This document shows, one piece after another, positions 35,583 through 45,139 of a stretch of DNA of 64,000 nt. Origin of the DNA: Gammaproteobacteria bacterium (GTDB lineage Bacteria; Pseudomonadota; Gammaproteobacteria; Ga0077554; Ga007554). Every line of letters starts with the position of its first letter. The stretch's first letter is position 1. The stretch lies in the NCBI GenBank assembly GCA_040183005.1, contig JAMPIW010000001.1, positions 186,001-250,000 of the forward strand. Direction: 5' to 3'. Both the position numbers and the translations under genes were made by a program. Below the pieces are notes generated by a model, which saw nothing but the letters and a program-made list of their open reading frames with translations, did not search any database and was not told where the DNA came from.

Positions 35583-36676
35583 CTCGCCTGTGGCGCGGCA
35601 TGTTTCATGCGCTTTTCATCCTCGCCCTGGCGGGATGCGCCACCGCGCCCAAAGAGGCGGCATTTATTCCGCCGGTCTTCCCCGCCGCCCCTGATGCCCC
35701 GCGCTTCATTTATGAGCGCACCCTCAGCTTCAGCGACAACGTCGAACAGGCCAGCAGTGCCGCCGAACGCCTCAGACTCTTCGCCCTGGGCGAGAAAAAG
35801 GGGGCCAAGGCCCTTATCAAACCGTTCGGCGTCGCCGTTCACCGGGGCCGTGTCTATGTATCCGATACTGCGCAGCGGCTGGTTGTCATGTTTGACATCC
35901 CCGGCGGGCGTTACGTCGAAATCGGTACAGACAAGCCGGGCCAGCTCACCAAGCCGATGGGTATCGACGTCTCCAACCAGGGCGAGGTCTTCGTCTCCGA
36001 TATGACGCTCAAGCGCATCCTGGTCTACGACAGCGACGGCAAATTCCTGCGTTCCATCGGCGACAAAGACACCCTGCAGCGCCCTTCAAGCGTGGCCGTT
36101 AATCCCGACGGCACCCGCCTTTATGTGGCTGATACCGGCGGCGTGGACTCGGAATCGCACCATGTGTATGTGTATGACGCCAAGACGGGCGCACTGCTGC
36201 AAACCATCGGAAAACGCGGCATCAAGGACGGCGAGTTCAACCTGCCCTTGCAGGCTGCCGTCGGCCCCGATGGCACATTGTACGTGGTGGACAAGGGTAA
36301 CTTCCGCGTCCAGGCCTTCCGGCCCGATGGCAGCTTCGCGCTGGCTTTCGGCACGCCCGGACGTTTCCCTGGCCAGTTCGCCAGCCCCAAAGGCATCGCC
36401 ACCGACCCCCAGGGCAACATCTATGTGGTGGACACCGCCTTCGGTAATTTCCAGATCTTCAACAAGGATGGGCAATTGCTGATGTTCATCGGCGAGCGCG
36501 GGTCCTCCGGCGCCCCTGCCAAATACATGCTCCCCGCCGGGATCGATGTCGACGAAGACGGCCGCATCTACGTCGTCGACCAGTTCTTCCGCAAGGTGGA
36601 TGTGTTCAGGCCGGTGGGACTGCGGGCGGATGAGGGGTATGCGGGGAAGGGCTTTCAGGAGAAGGCGAAATTATGA
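35567..36676 (+). CDS. NHL-repeat beta-propeller lipoprotein
   Basis: The ATG at 35567 overlaps the pentaheme gene stop; one at 35600 is also possible. The signal ends in a lipobox (LFILALAGCATA). The body has six NHL-type blades: KPFGVAVHRGRVYVSDTAQ, KPMGIDVSNQGEVFVSDMTL, RPSSVAVNPDGTRLYVADTG, LPLQAAVGPDGTLYVVDKGN, SPKGIATDPQGNIYVVDTAF and LPAGIDVDEDGRIYVVDQFF. It is probably an outer-membrane-anchored scaffold for the neighbouring cytochrome and barrel. It ends in an ATGA overlap with the next gene. Confidence 0.88.
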   Translation: MPHQIARLWRGMFHALFILALAGCATAPKEAAFIPPVFPAAPDAPRFIYERTLSFSDNVEQASSAAERLRLFALGEKKGAKALIKPFGVAVHRGRVYVSDTAQRLVVMFDIPGGRYVEIGTDKPGQLTKPMGIDVSNQGEVFVSDMTLKRILVYDSDGKFLRSIGDKDTLQRPSSVAVNPDGTRLYVADTGGVDSESHHVYVYDAKTGALLQTIGKRGIKDGEFNLPLQAAVGPDGTLYVVDKGNFRVQAFRPDGSFALAFGTPGRFPGQFASPKGIATDPQGNIYVVDTAFGNFQIFNKDGQLLMFIGERGSSGAPAKYMLPAGIDVDEDGRIYVVDQFFRKVDVFRPVGLRADEGYAGKGFQEKAKL

Positions 36677-37224
36677 TCAACGGTACAGTTAAAAAATTAT
36701 TTTTAATTTGTCTGGCCCTCTTTTCCCTAAATGCCTGCGGAAGCGATGTTAAGCCCTTTATCGGGACTGAATTCATCACCTCAACGGTTGGTAGCGCGCG
36801 CGATAATCGAGCTGCATTACTCAATCTGGGGGTTGACTACAATCCGGCCAGTCTCGTGGGGGGCGGCATGAATGTTACGTTAGGTGATCAAAGCGGCAGC
36901 GAAAGAGTCAGCTTAAAATCCGACGTTTTTGTAAAATATAATATGCTTCCCGAGTCGCAGGTAAACCCATTTATCCTGACGGGCGTGACAGGCGCGATAC
37001 TGAATCGGCAGACATGCCCTGTGGAGCAGGCCGCTGGTGATAACGCCACACCTGGTAACGGGAACACCTGCGGATCAACACAGTTCAGCTCGACGGGCGC
37101 CACCTATGGTTTAGGCGCCACGATCAAAACCACGAGAACCTCGGCTGTCATCATAAAATATTCAAATACGATAGGCAGCAAGAACGTTAACATGAACATT
37201 ATCAGCGTCGGCGTCACTTTCTAA
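36673..37224 (+). CDS. Small exported beta-rich protein, possible outer-membrane barrel
   Basis: A 183-residue product translationally coupled to the propeller gene. The N-terminus is an export signal (KKLFLICLALFSLNACGS), with a borderline lipobox. The rest alternates polar and hydrophobic residues as beta strands (VNPFILTGVTGAIL, TYGLGATIKT, NMNIISVGVTF) and ends in phenylalanine, the usual outer-membrane barrel terminus. The size suggests about eight strands. One cysteine pair (CPVEQ and CGSTQ) may form a disulfide. The family is not recognised. Confidence 0.65.
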   Translation: MINGTVKKLFLICLALFSLNACGSDVKPFIGTEFITSTVGSARDNRAALLNLGVDYNPASLVGGGMNVTLGDQSGSERVSLKSDVFVKYNMLPESQVNPFILTGVTGAILNRQTCPVEQAAGDNATPGNGNTCGSTQFSSTGATYGLGATIKTTRTSAVIIKYSNTIGSKNVNMNIISVGVTF

Positions 37225-37240
37225 AGTTCCCCATGCGTGC

Positions 37241-37267
37241 AAAAGCAGCCAGCTTGGTTGCGCTTTT
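37241..37267 (+). terminator. Possible terminator after the cytochrome/propeller operon
   Basis: GCAAAAGCAGCC and GGTTGCGCTTTTA form an imperfect hairpin ending in a T-run directly before waaA. Confidence 0.35.
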
Positions 37268-38569
37268 ATGAGATTCATCTACTCGCTCATCTTATACCTG
37301 CTGACGCCTCTGGTGTTGCTGCGTCTGGCGTGGCGCGGAACGCGTGCGCCGGAGTATTGGAAGCGTTGGCCGGAGCGGTTTGGCTTTTTTTCCGCTCCAA
37401 GGTTGAACGAGACGATCTGGATACATGCCGTCTCGGTGGGCGAGTTTCAGGCGGCGTTGCCGCTCATCAAGGCGCTGCAAGCGCGTTATCCCAGCGTCCG
37501 TATGGTGGTGACGACCACGACGCCCACCGGTTCAGCGAGGGTGCGGGCGGCGTTGGGGGATACGGTGTTTCACGTCTACGCGCCCTATGACCTGCCCGGC
37601 GCGGTACGGCGTTTTCTGAGACGCATTCGCCCGCGCGTGGCGATCATCATGGAAACCGAACTGTGGCCCAATCTGTTCCACGGTTGCCACGCGCGCGGCA
37701 TACCCCTGATTTTGGCCAACGCCCGCCTCTCCGAACGCTCGGCGGCAGGCTACCGGCGCATCGCTGGACTGACCCACCAGACGCTGGGTAATATCACCGC
37801 CGTCGCCGCGCAAACCCAGGACGACGCACGACGCCTGATTTCACTGGGCGCAGATGACGCTCGTGTCCACGTCACCGGCAATATAAAGTTCGACATAAGC
37901 ATTCCGGCGAGTCTGCATGAACAGGCGGTTGCGCTACGCCAAGAGTGGGGCGCGGAACGCCCGGTATGGATAGCCGCCAGCACGCACGAGGGCGAGGATG
38001 AACAGGTGCTGGAAGCCTTCGCTGCCGTGCGTCAGGCGGTGCCCGATGCCTTGCTTGTGCTAGTGCCGCGTCACCCGGAACGCTTTCCCAGGGTAGCAGC
38101 GCTATGCCGCAAGCGGGGCTATGAGGTGGCGTTGCGCAGCGAGCAAAGCCTGCGCCTTGTGCCCTTTAGGGTAAATGCCACGACAGCGGTGTTTGTCGGC
38201 GACAGCATGGGCGAGCTGATGCTGTTTTATGCGGCGTCCGATGTCGCGTTTCTCGGCGGCAGTTTGGTTGCCACCGGCGGCCACAACATGCTGGAACCCG
38301 CAGCACTGGGAATCCCCGTCATTACCGGCCCGCACACCTTCAATTTCACGGAGATCAGCCGCATGCTGCTTAATGCAGGCGCGGCACGGCAGGTGAATGA
38401 CGCAACGCAGCTCGCTGAAGTGGTGACAGCGTATCTCAAGGGTAACGATCTGCGCCGGGCGGCGGGCGAAAAAGGCAGGCACTTGGTGGAACAGAATCGC
38501 GGCGCGTTAATGAAGCTTGTGGATATCGTTCAGGCTGGTTACTCGAGTCCTATTTCAACGCACCAATAA
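37268..38569 (+). CDS. waaA: 3-deoxy-D-manno-octulosonic acid transferase
   Basis: A 433-residue GT30 glycosyltransferase that adds Kdo to lipid A precursor at the inner membrane. Diagnostic segments include the N-terminal membrane anchor (IYSLILYLLTPLVLLRLAWR), WIHAVSVGEFQAALPLI (about 50-66), ETELWPN (about 125-131) and the C-terminal FVGDSMGELMLFYAASDVAF and GGHNMLEPAALGIPVITGP. Full length. It stands alone between the cytochrome cluster and speA, with a hairpin after the stop. Confidence 0.95.
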   Translation: MRFIYSLILYLLTPLVLLRLAWRGTRAPEYWKRWPERFGFFSAPRLNETIWIHAVSVGEFQAALPLIKALQARYPSVRMVVTTTTPTGSARVRAALGDTVFHVYAPYDLPGAVRRFLRRIRPRVAIIMETELWPNLFHGCHARGIPLILANARLSERSAAGYRRIAGLTHQTLGNITAVAAQTQDDARRLISLGADDARVHVTGNIKFDISIPASLHEQAVALRQEWGAERPVWIAASTHEGEDEQVLEAFAAVRQAVPDALLVLVPRHPERFPRVAALCRKRGYEVALRSEQSLRLVPFRVNATTAVFVGDSMGELMLFYAASDVAFLGGSLVATGGHNMLEPAALGIPVITGPHTFNFTEISRMLLNAGAARQVNDATQLAEVVTAYLKGNDLRRAAGEKGRHLVEQNRGALMKLVDIVQAGYSSPISTHQ

Positions 38570-38574
38570 TTATG

Positions 38575-38597
38575 CAGGGTGCGTCCCACGCACCCTG
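38575..38597. terminator. Bidirectional hairpin between waaA and speA
   Basis: CAGGGTGCGT, three bases, ACGCACCCTG form a ten-base-pair stem between two convergent genes. No strong T-run follows, so termination is a guess from placement. Confidence 0.5.
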
Positions 38598-38626
38598 TGA
38601 TTCTACTACTGACTTTAGAGTTGGGG

Positions 38627-40510
38627 TCACTCCTCCAGGTAAGTATATCCCTCCAGCCCCGCCGCCAGCTCCACCAGATATGCACTACGCTGCTCGCCGG
38701 TCAGTGGCACGTTGTTGATCTTGGTGCGGTAGGCTTCGAGCAGATCAGCGGCGTCGAAATTAACATAGCGCAGCACGGATTCCACGGTGTCGCCGCGTTG
38801 CGGCTGCGTGAGGCGGTAATTACCGTCGGGGGTGAGTTCGACGTTCACCGAGTCGGTGTCGCCGAACAAGTTGTGCATGTCGCCCAAAATCTCCTGGTAG
38901 GCGCCGACCAGGAAGATGCCCAGCAGGTAGAGTTGTCCCGGTTGCCAGTCGTGTACCGGCAGGGTACTTTCCACGCCTTCGCGGTCGACATACTGGCCGA
39001 TGCAGCCGTCGGAGTCACAGGTCAGGTCTTCGATCACGGCACGTCGGGTGGGCGCTTCGTCGAGCCGATGCAGCGGGACGACGGGGAAGATCTGGTCGAT
39101 GGCCCATACATCGGGCATCGACTGGAACAGCGAGAAGTTGCAGAAATATTTATCCGCCAGCTTCTCGTTGAGCTCGTCCAGCGCCTCCCGGTGCGATTTG
39201 GCGCCCGGTTGCAGCAGTGCGCGCACCTTGTGACAGGTGGCGAAATAGATCTGCTCGGCACGCGCACGCTGCTCCAGGGTCAATACGCCGTGGGTATACA
39301 TGGCCTGGGCCTCGGCCAGCCAGTGCTGCGCGTCGTGATAGGCTTCGAGCGCCGAGCGGCTGGAGAGGTTGGCCAGGCCATACCAAAGATCCTGGATGAT
39401 GAGCGGCTCGTCGCTGGTGGCTGGGGCGAGCGCGGCCCCGTCCGGGATGCGGTCGATATCGGTGACGTTCGTGATCAGCACCGCATGATGAGCGGTCATG
39501 GCGCGCCCTGATTCGGTGATGATATCGGGGTGCGGCAGATTTTGTTCGGCGCAAATCTCCCACAAGGCATGCACCACGTTGTTGGCGTATTCCTCCACGC
39601 TGTAATTCATGGAGCAGAAACTGCGCGAGCGTGTGCCCTCGTAATCAACGCCCAGGCCGCCGCCGACGTCGACACAGGCGATGGGGACGCCCATGCGGTG
39701 CAGCTCGGCGTAATAGCGCGCCGCTTCGCGCATGCCATTCTGGATGTCACGGATATTGGCAATCTGCGAGCCCAGGTGAAAATGCAGCAATTGCAGTGCA
39801 TCAAGCATGTCCGCTGCACCCAGGCGATCCACGACCTCCAGCACCTGGGATGCCGAGAGACCGAACTTGGACTTCTCGCCGCCGGTGTTCTGCCACTTGC
39901 CCGCGCCGATCGAGGCCAGACGCATACGCATTCCCAACAGAGGCTTGATGCCCATGTTCTGCGCCTCTTGCAGGATCAGCTCCAGTTCGGAGAGCTTTTC
40001 CACCACGATGTACACGCGGTGGCCGAGCTGCTTGCCGATCAGCGCCAGGCGGATATATTCGCGGTCTTTGTAGCCGTTGCAGATCACCGTGCCACCGTTG
40101 GGATGTACCTGCGCCAGCACCGCCAGCAGTTCCGGCTTGCTGCCCGCCTCCAGCCCCACCCGCTCGCCGCCGTGGCTGAGGATCTGCTCCACCACGCTGC
40201 GCTGCTGGTTGACCTTGATGGGGTAGACGGCGGTAAAGCGCGCTTGGTAGCCATCCGTGGCCATCGCCTGGCTAAAGGCGTTGCACAGGGTGTCGACGCG
40301 ATCGTGCAGGATGCCGGTGAACCGCACCAGCACCGGCAGTGCAAGGCCGGCCTGGCGGATCTCATCGGTCAGGCGATAGAGATCCACCCCGGCATGTTTG
40401 CGGTCAGGGCGGGCCAGCAGGTGCCCCTTGTCGTTGACATCAAAATAGCCGCCACTCCAGTGGGAGACGTTATAGGCGTCGCGGGCGTGCTGTATGTTCC
40501 AGTCGGTCAT
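38627..40510 (-). CDS. speA: Biosynthetic arginine decarboxylase
   Basis: The ATG at 40510 gives MTDWNIQHARDAYNVSHWS, the conserved SpeA N-terminus; an ATG at 40543 is less likely. The alanine-racemase-fold domain carries the PLP lysine in YPIKVNQQ (about 98-105) and the C-terminal beta domain has CDSDGCIGQYVDREGVEST with the catalytic cysteine. About 627 residues, as usual. It makes agmatine for putrescine synthesis and is divergent from speE, the next enzyme group of polyamine synthesis. Confidence 0.96.
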   Translation of the reverse strand: MTDWNIQHARDAYNVSHWSGGYFDVNDKGHLLARPDRKHAGVDLYRLTDEIRQAGLALPVLVRFTGILHDRVDTLCNAFSQAMATDGYQARFTAVYPIKVNQQRSVVEQILSHGGERVGLEAGSKPELLAVLAQVHPNGGTVICNGYKDREYIRLALIGKQLGHRVYIVVEKLSELELILQEAQNMGIKPLLGMRMRLASIGAGKWQNTGGEKSKFGLSASQVLEVVDRLGAADMLDALQLLHFHLGSQIANIRDIQNGMREAARYYAELHRMGVPIACVDVGGGLGVDYEGTRSRSFCSMNYSVEEYANNVVHALWEICAEQNLPHPDIITESGRAMTAHHAVLITNVTDIDRIPDGAALAPATSDEPLIIQDLWYGLANLSSRSALEAYHDAQHWLAEAQAMYTHGVLTLEQRARAEQIYFATCHKVRALLQPGAKSHREALDELNEKLADKYFCNFSLFQSMPDVWAIDQIFPVVPLHRLDEAPTRRAVIEDLTCDSDGCIGQYVDREGVESTLPVHDWQPGQLYLLGIFLVGAYQEILGDMHNLFGDTDSVNVELTPDGNYRLTQPQRGDTVESVLRYVNFDAADLLEAYRTKINNVPLTGEQRSAYLVELAAGLEGYTYLEE

Positions 40511-40624
40511 GGTAAAAGGGCTGATACAATGTGGAAGGTGCAAGAATTATAACGGGTTTGGTTTCATTCCGAGGACGAATCTTTCATAATCTTGTATCTT
40601 TACATCTTATCCTTGGAGTTTGGC

Positions 40625-41467
40625 ATGGCATTAGACACAAGCTGGTACACCGAAATCCATGCGTCGGAAGGCTCCGCCTTTTCCTTGAAAATCAAGGAAA
40701 AGCTGCACGACGTGCAGACCCCTTTCCAGCGCATCGAGGTCTATGAGACGGAAGGGTTCGGCACGCTGATGACTATCGACGGCCTGGTCATGGTCACCGA
40801 CCGCGACAACTTCATCTACCACGAGATGATCTCGCACCCGGTGCTGTTTACCCACCCCAACCCCAAGGATGTGCTGATCATCGGTGGTGGAGATTGCGGC
40901 ACGCTGCGCGAGGTGCTCAAGCATCCGGGCGTGACGCGGGCGCAGCAGGTGGATATCGACGAGGGCGTAACGCGCGCCGCCGAACTGTATTTTCCGGAGC
41001 TATGCGACTCCAACCATGATCCGCGCGCGGAGCTGTATTTCGATGACGGCATCAAGTGGGTGAAGGATGCCGCACCCGGCAGCTACGACATCATTATCGT
41101 CGATAGCACCGATCCGGTCGGCCCCGCCGAAGGTCTGTTTTCCGCCGCGTTTTTCCGCGATTGCCACCGTGCGCTGCGTGCGGGAGGCATTATCGTGCAG
41201 CAGAGCGAGTCGCCGCTGTATCACAAGAAGCTGATCAACGACATGTATACCGCGATGCGCAGTGCCGGCTTCGACAGCACGTTGACGCTGAATTTCCCGC
41301 AGTGCAGCTATCCCTCCGGCTGGTGGTCGGCGACCATGGCCGGCAAGGGGGGTGATTTGTCGCGTTTCCGCGAGCAGGATGCGTCCAACAATACCTTCAA
41401 AACCCTGTATTACAATGCCGCCATCCACCGCGCCGCGATGGCGCAGCCTGAGTTCATGACCACCTGA
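40625..41467 (+). CDS. speE: Polyamine aminopropyltransferase (spermidine synthase)
   Basis: A 280-residue enzyme that transfers aminopropyl from decarboxylated SAM to putrescine. Motifs include YHEMISHPVLFTHPNPKDVL, the nucleotide-binding loop (GGGDCGTLREVLKHPGV; most family members read GGGDGG), VDIDEGV, and the catalytic DSTDPVGPAEGLFSAAF. The ATG at 40625 has a TTGGAG site. It forms a divergent pair with speA. The Cys replacing Gly in the loop is a mild oddity. Confidence 0.95.
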   Translation: MALDTSWYTEIHASEGSAFSLKIKEKLHDVQTPFQRIEVYETEGFGTLMTIDGLVMVTDRDNFIYHEMISHPVLFTHPNPKDVLIIGGGDCGTLREVLKHPGVTRAQQVDIDEGVTRAAELYFPELCDSNHDPRAELYFDDGIKWVKDAAPGSYDIIIVDSTDPVGPAEGLFSAAFFRDCHRALRAGGIIVQQSESPLYHKKLINDMYTAMRSAGFDSTLTLNFPQCSYPSGWWSATMAGKGGDLSRFREQDASNNTFKTLYYNAAIHRAAMAQPEFMTT

Positions 41468-41487
41468 AGTGAGGAGTACCCCCCGCC

Positions 41488-44148
41488 ATGCGTAACCGGA
41501 AAAATCCGATTTTATGCCGTATTGGCCTGGTTTTTTGCGCCGTGGCGGGCTTTTTCTCCGTTCCGCAGGCGAGCGCGGAAAGCTACACCATCACCGATCT
41601 GGGCGCCAACGTGTTTCCCAACGGCATCAGCAACAATGGCATCATTGCTGGCGTTGACAAAAACAAGTCGCCATTTTCTGCCGTTGCGGGCAAGGCCGGT
41701 GCGCTTGCACCGATATCGCCGTCCACGTTTGAGGGTAGTGCCAGCGCCGTCAACAGCGCGGGGCTGGTGGTAGGTTACAACTTTCTTGATTCAACACAAA
41801 AGCGCGCGTTCCTGTGGCAGGAGGGAAAGGGCCTTAACAATTTTGACGCTAACGCCGTTGAGGCATTCGGCGTTAATGAGCTTGATCAACTAGTCGGGTC
41901 AATGTTGGTAAACGGGCAACGCCGCGGGTTTATTTATAACTACAAAACCGGGCGGATGCGCCAGATCACAACCCTGGTGAGTGAGCACTGGATCAGCGCT
42001 ATTAATAGTGCCGGGTCACTGGCGGGCAGCGCGTTTGATGATAATGGTATCCAGCTTGCCTTTTATACCAATGCAGCAGGAACGGATCGACGGAATTTCG
42101 GAACCCTCAAGGGATTGGGTTTCACCTCCAGCCATGCGGCTTCCATTAACGATGCCAATCAGGTGGTTGGCTGGGCGTTTTCAGTGCCGCTGCCTTCCAG
42201 CAGATGGCGCGCTTTCGTCTGGGCGCCCGGCAGTGGCGACATGCAGGATCTCGGTGTGATCGGTGGCGATAAAGGCAGCGCCGCCAATAGCATCAATAAC
42301 GCCGGCCATGTCGTGGGTTACTCCGCCCGCTCCGATACCGAGGGCGATACACGCGCCTTTTTCAATGACAGGAAGAGTGGCGGCGTCGCCGCGATTGCGG
42401 GCGCGCTTAATTCTCCCACCAACCCGACCACTGTCACCGCTCTTTATCTGGGTACCTCCAATGGTGTGTTCAAAAGCACGGATGGTGGTGAGAGCATCGT
42501 AGCGAAAAATAGCGGATTGACCAGCCTCAACGTGACCGCACTGGCCCTTGGCGCTACTGCTGATATTGTGTACGCAGGCACTTCAGGGGGCGTGTTCAAA
42601 AGCGACAATGGCGGCGAGAGCTGGGTTGCCCTCAGTAATGGCTTGTCTGCACCAAATACCCAGTCACCCCCTGTGCAGGTGATACAGGCAATAAATGCGT
42701 TAGCCATTGCGAACCCTTCGACCCTCTTTGCAGGAACGCCGAATGGCGTGTATGTAACCAGCGATGGCGGTGTGAGCTGGAGCGCCATCAACAATGGGTT
42801 TACCAATATACCCGCCATCAACGATCTGAAAGTCAGCGGCTCTACACTGTATGCCGCGACCTCCGCCGGTCTGTTCAAGGGCGACGGAAGCGCTGCCTGG
42901 ACACTAATCACCCTTGAAGGGTACACCGAAAACACCGTCGCCACGGTAGCCGTCGATCCCACTACCACGCCTGCCACCCTCTATGCGGGGACGCCCCTCA
43001 GAGGGGTTTTTAAAGGTGCTGTTGGCGGCACATCCTTAAGCGCTGCCAATTCCGGACTCACAAGCCTCAATATCCGAAAATTGGTCACTAATCCCACTGG
43101 AGGAGCTGTCTATGCCGCCACCACGGGTGGGGTCTTCAAAAGCACAGATAGCGGGGCGACGTGGGCAGCCATGCCTGACACTGGCCTGACCAACAAGGAT
43201 ATACCCTCGCTGGCAGTAGCACCGCTCTCACCGAATCCTGCGATCTACGCCGGCACCCAGAGCGGCATGTTCAGATTCACCGAAACCGGCACAAGCTGGT
43301 TATTAACCAACAACATGCAAGACCTCAACGGCCTCATCCCTGCTGCTGATAGTGCGAACTGGAAGCTGCACAACGCCACGGCCATCAACAATGCCGGGCA
43401 GATCGTGGGGTCGGGGGAGCTTAATGGGGTGCCCCACGGCTTTCTGCTCAACCCTGCCACGGGGGTGCCCACCGTGCGACTCTCCATCACAAAAACCATA
43501 TCCCCCGGCCCTTATCAGCAATATGTTCCGGTCACATACACCCTTACAGTAACCAACAACAGCACTACCACCAAAGCCACGGGTGTGGTGGTAACCGACT
43601 GGCTGCCGGACAACGTCATTTTCCGTTCCACGCAGGCCACGCCATGCGACGCGTCAAACGATAATATCCTGACCTGCCAATTAGGCGATCTGGATGCCGG
43701 CAAAAGCGTGTCCGTCAGGGTTGTTGTTAGTCCAAATGGCCCGGATGTCACGTTTAACAACACCGCCCGCGTTATCGCCAACGAAGCCAATCCCGAGTTT
43801 TCCAGTATCAGCAACTCGTCGGTTGGCGCCTCGACCAACAAATGCTTCATCGCCACCGCCGCCTATGGCTCATTCCTCGATCCGCATGTCCAGGTGTTGC
43901 GTGATTTCAGGGACAAATACTTGCTGACCAATGCGCTGGGTCGAGACTTCGTTGCGTGGTATTACCGGAACTCTCCGCCGCTCGCGGCGTTTATCGCAAA
44001 GCATGAAGGCTTGAAGATGGCCGCACGGGCGGTGTTGACGCCCGTGGTGTATGCGGTGAAGTATCCCTGGCCTGCCTTGGGACTGTTTTTAGTGGGGGCG
44101 TCGGGCCTGTTGGTGGGTTGGAAGCGGCGGACCCTGCTGGCGGCATGA
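41488..44148 (+). CDS. Large secreted repeat protein: HAF repeats, propeller, DUF11, [10 protein letters not shown] tail
   Basis: An 886-residue protein with a signal peptide ([16 protein letters not shown]). Residues 30-310 are HAF-type repeats ([52 protein letters not shown]). Residues about 315-610 are BNR-like propeller units ([31 protein letters not shown] and others). A DUF11 Ig-like domain spans about 663-770. The C-terminus has the motif [20 protein letters not shown], a helical region, a membrane helix ([16 protein letters not shown]) and KRR, the layout of a cell-surface sorting tail. Function unknown; the context gives no partner. Confidence 0.85.
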   Translation: MRNRKNPILCRIGLVFCAVAGFFSVPQASAESYTITDLGANVFPNGISNNGIIAGVDKNKSPFSAVAGKAGALAPISPSTFEGSASAVNSAGLVVGYNFLDSTQKRAFLWQEGKGLNNFDANAVEAFGVNELDQLVGSMLVNGQRRGFIYNYKTGRMRQITTLVSEHWISAINSAGSLAGSAFDDNGIQLAFYTNAAGTDRRNFGTLKGLGFTSSHAASINDANQVVGWAFSVPLPSSRWRAFVWAPGSGDMQDLGVIGGDKGSAANSINNAGHVVGYSARSDTEGDTRAFFNDRKSGGVAAIAGALNSPTNPTTVTALYLGTSNGVFKSTDGGESIVAKNSGLTSLNVTALALGATADIVYAGTSGGVFKSDNGGESWVALSNGLSAPNTQSPPVQVIQAINALAIANPSTLFAGTPNGVYVTSDGGVSWSAINNGFTNIPAINDLKVSGSTLYAATSAGLFKGDGSAAWTLITLEGYTENTVATVAVDPTTTPATLYAGTPLRGVFKGAVGGTSLSAANSGLTSLNIRKLVTNPTGGAVYAATTGGVFKSTDSGATWAAMPDTGLTNKDIPSLAVAPLSPNPAIYAGTQSGMFRFTETGTSWLLTNNMQDLNGLIPAADSANWKLHNATAINNAGQIVGSGELNGVPHGFLLNPATGVPTVRLSITKTISPGPYQQYVPVTYTLTVTNNSTTTKATGVVVTDWLPDNVIFRSTQATPCDASNDNILTCQLGDLDAGKSVSVRVVVSPNGPDVTFNNTARVIANEANPEFSSISNSSVGASTNKCFIATAAYGSFLDPHVQVLRDFRDKYLLTNALGRDFVAWYYRNSPPLAAFIAKHEGLKMAARAVLTPVVYAVKYPWPALGLFLVGASGLLVGWKRRTLLAA

Positions 44149-44200
44149 CCTTAGGAGCCTCTGATTTATTTGAGGTTCCGTGCGGCGCATGGATGCGTCT

Positions 44201-44228
44201 CTGAAAAATACACGGATGGATTTTTCAG
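44201..44228. terminator. Hairpin between convergent genes
   Basis: CTGAAAAAT, ten bases, ATTTTTCAG form a nine-base-pair stem between the large repeat protein and a DUF4124 gene on the opposite strand. It could terminate both. Confidence 0.45.
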
Positions 44229-44236
44229 GGTTTCCC

Positions 44237-44686
44237 TTATGGGGCGCACCACTTCTCAACCTCGCCGCGCGTCTCTTCAATTAATTTGCTGCGTTCATCC
44301 TCATTGAGCAGGCGCTGTTCGCCATCATTGCCCTTGTCAGAGAGCAGCGCGGCGGCTGCGTATTTGCCTAGGCGCTCCTTTGCTCGCTCGCAATTTTGGG
44401 TGATCTGTTCCCGCGCCTCTTTGGCGCTGCTGATGGTGTCATCCTGTTTTTTCTGTGCCTCCGGCTTGGCCTTGGGCTGCTTGCTCATGGCTTCTCGCCG
44501 TTGCCGCAGGCCTTCATCCACAGGTGGCGCAGACTGTATGTTGAGCGGCTGCGCCTTATTGCTCTGAGGTTGATCGCCATAGTGTACTCGGCCCTGGGCA
44601 TCGACCCATTTGTAAACACCATCAGCCTGCGCAGTTGCCCCACAAGCCAGCATCATCAGGCTTGCTGCTATCAAAGTGTATTTCAT
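44237..44686 (-). CDS. DUF4124 domain protein, first copy
   Basis: The ATG at 44686 gives an export signal (MKYTLIAASLMMLACGATAQ) and a DUF4124 domain (DGVYKWVDAQGRVHYGDQPQ), followed by a coiled, charged region and two cysteines (NCERAKERLG and EKWCAP). About 149 residues. It is the longer member of a tandem duplicated pair; the sister gene is at 44773-45045. Periplasmic; role unknown. Confidence 0.75.
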   Translation of the reverse strand: MKYTLIAASLMMLACGATAQADGVYKWVDAQGRVHYGDQPQSNKAQPLNIQSAPPVDEGLRQRREAMSKQPKAKPEAQKKQDDTISSAKEAREQITQNCERAKERLGKYAAAALLSDKGNDGEQRLLNEDERSKLIEETRGEVEKWCAP

Positions 44687-44772
44687 TGTGTTTCCCGGCA
44701 TTGCCATAACCCTTAACCGGTAGCGGCATTTTATGGCCCACACTTGAGAGTGCTGCAAATGCGTCGATACGA

Positions 44773-45045
44773 TCAGGTTCTTACCTTCTTGGCGTTGCTG
44801 ATGATACCTTCCGGTTTTATCTGTGCTTTCGGATCGGCTTCGGGGACGGCTTCCCTCTGTTGCCGCAGGCCTTCATCCACAGGTGGCGCGGGTCGTATAT
44901 TGAGCGGTTGCGCCGTATTGCTCTGAGGCCGATCACCATAGTGTATCCGGCCTTGCGCATCTGTCCATTTATAAACACCGTCAGCCTGCGCAGTCACCCC
45001 GCACGCCAGGATCATCATGCTTGCTGCTATCAAAGCGTGTTTCAT
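44773..45045 (-). CDS. DUF4124 domain protein, second copy (short)
   Basis: Starts at the ATG at 45045 with MKHALIAASMMILACGVTAQ and continues DGVYKWTDAQGRIHYGDRPQ, about 85 percent like its neighbour by eye, then ends early (NAKKVRT) without the coiled region. The upstream spacer is also duplicated (ACCCTTAACCGGTAGCGGCA in both), so the whole unit was copied with its promoter. Confidence 0.7.
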   Translation of the reverse strand: MKHALIAASMMILACGVTAQADGVYKWTDAQGRIHYGDRPQSNTAQPLNIRPAPPVDEGLRQQREAVPEADPKAQIKPEGIISNAKKVRT

Positions 45046-45139
45046 TGTGTTGTCCGGCGTTGCCATAACCCTTAACCGGTAGCGGCATGGTATGGTCTAC
45101 ACTTGAGGGCACCGCAAATACATCGACGCGAGCAGGCTC

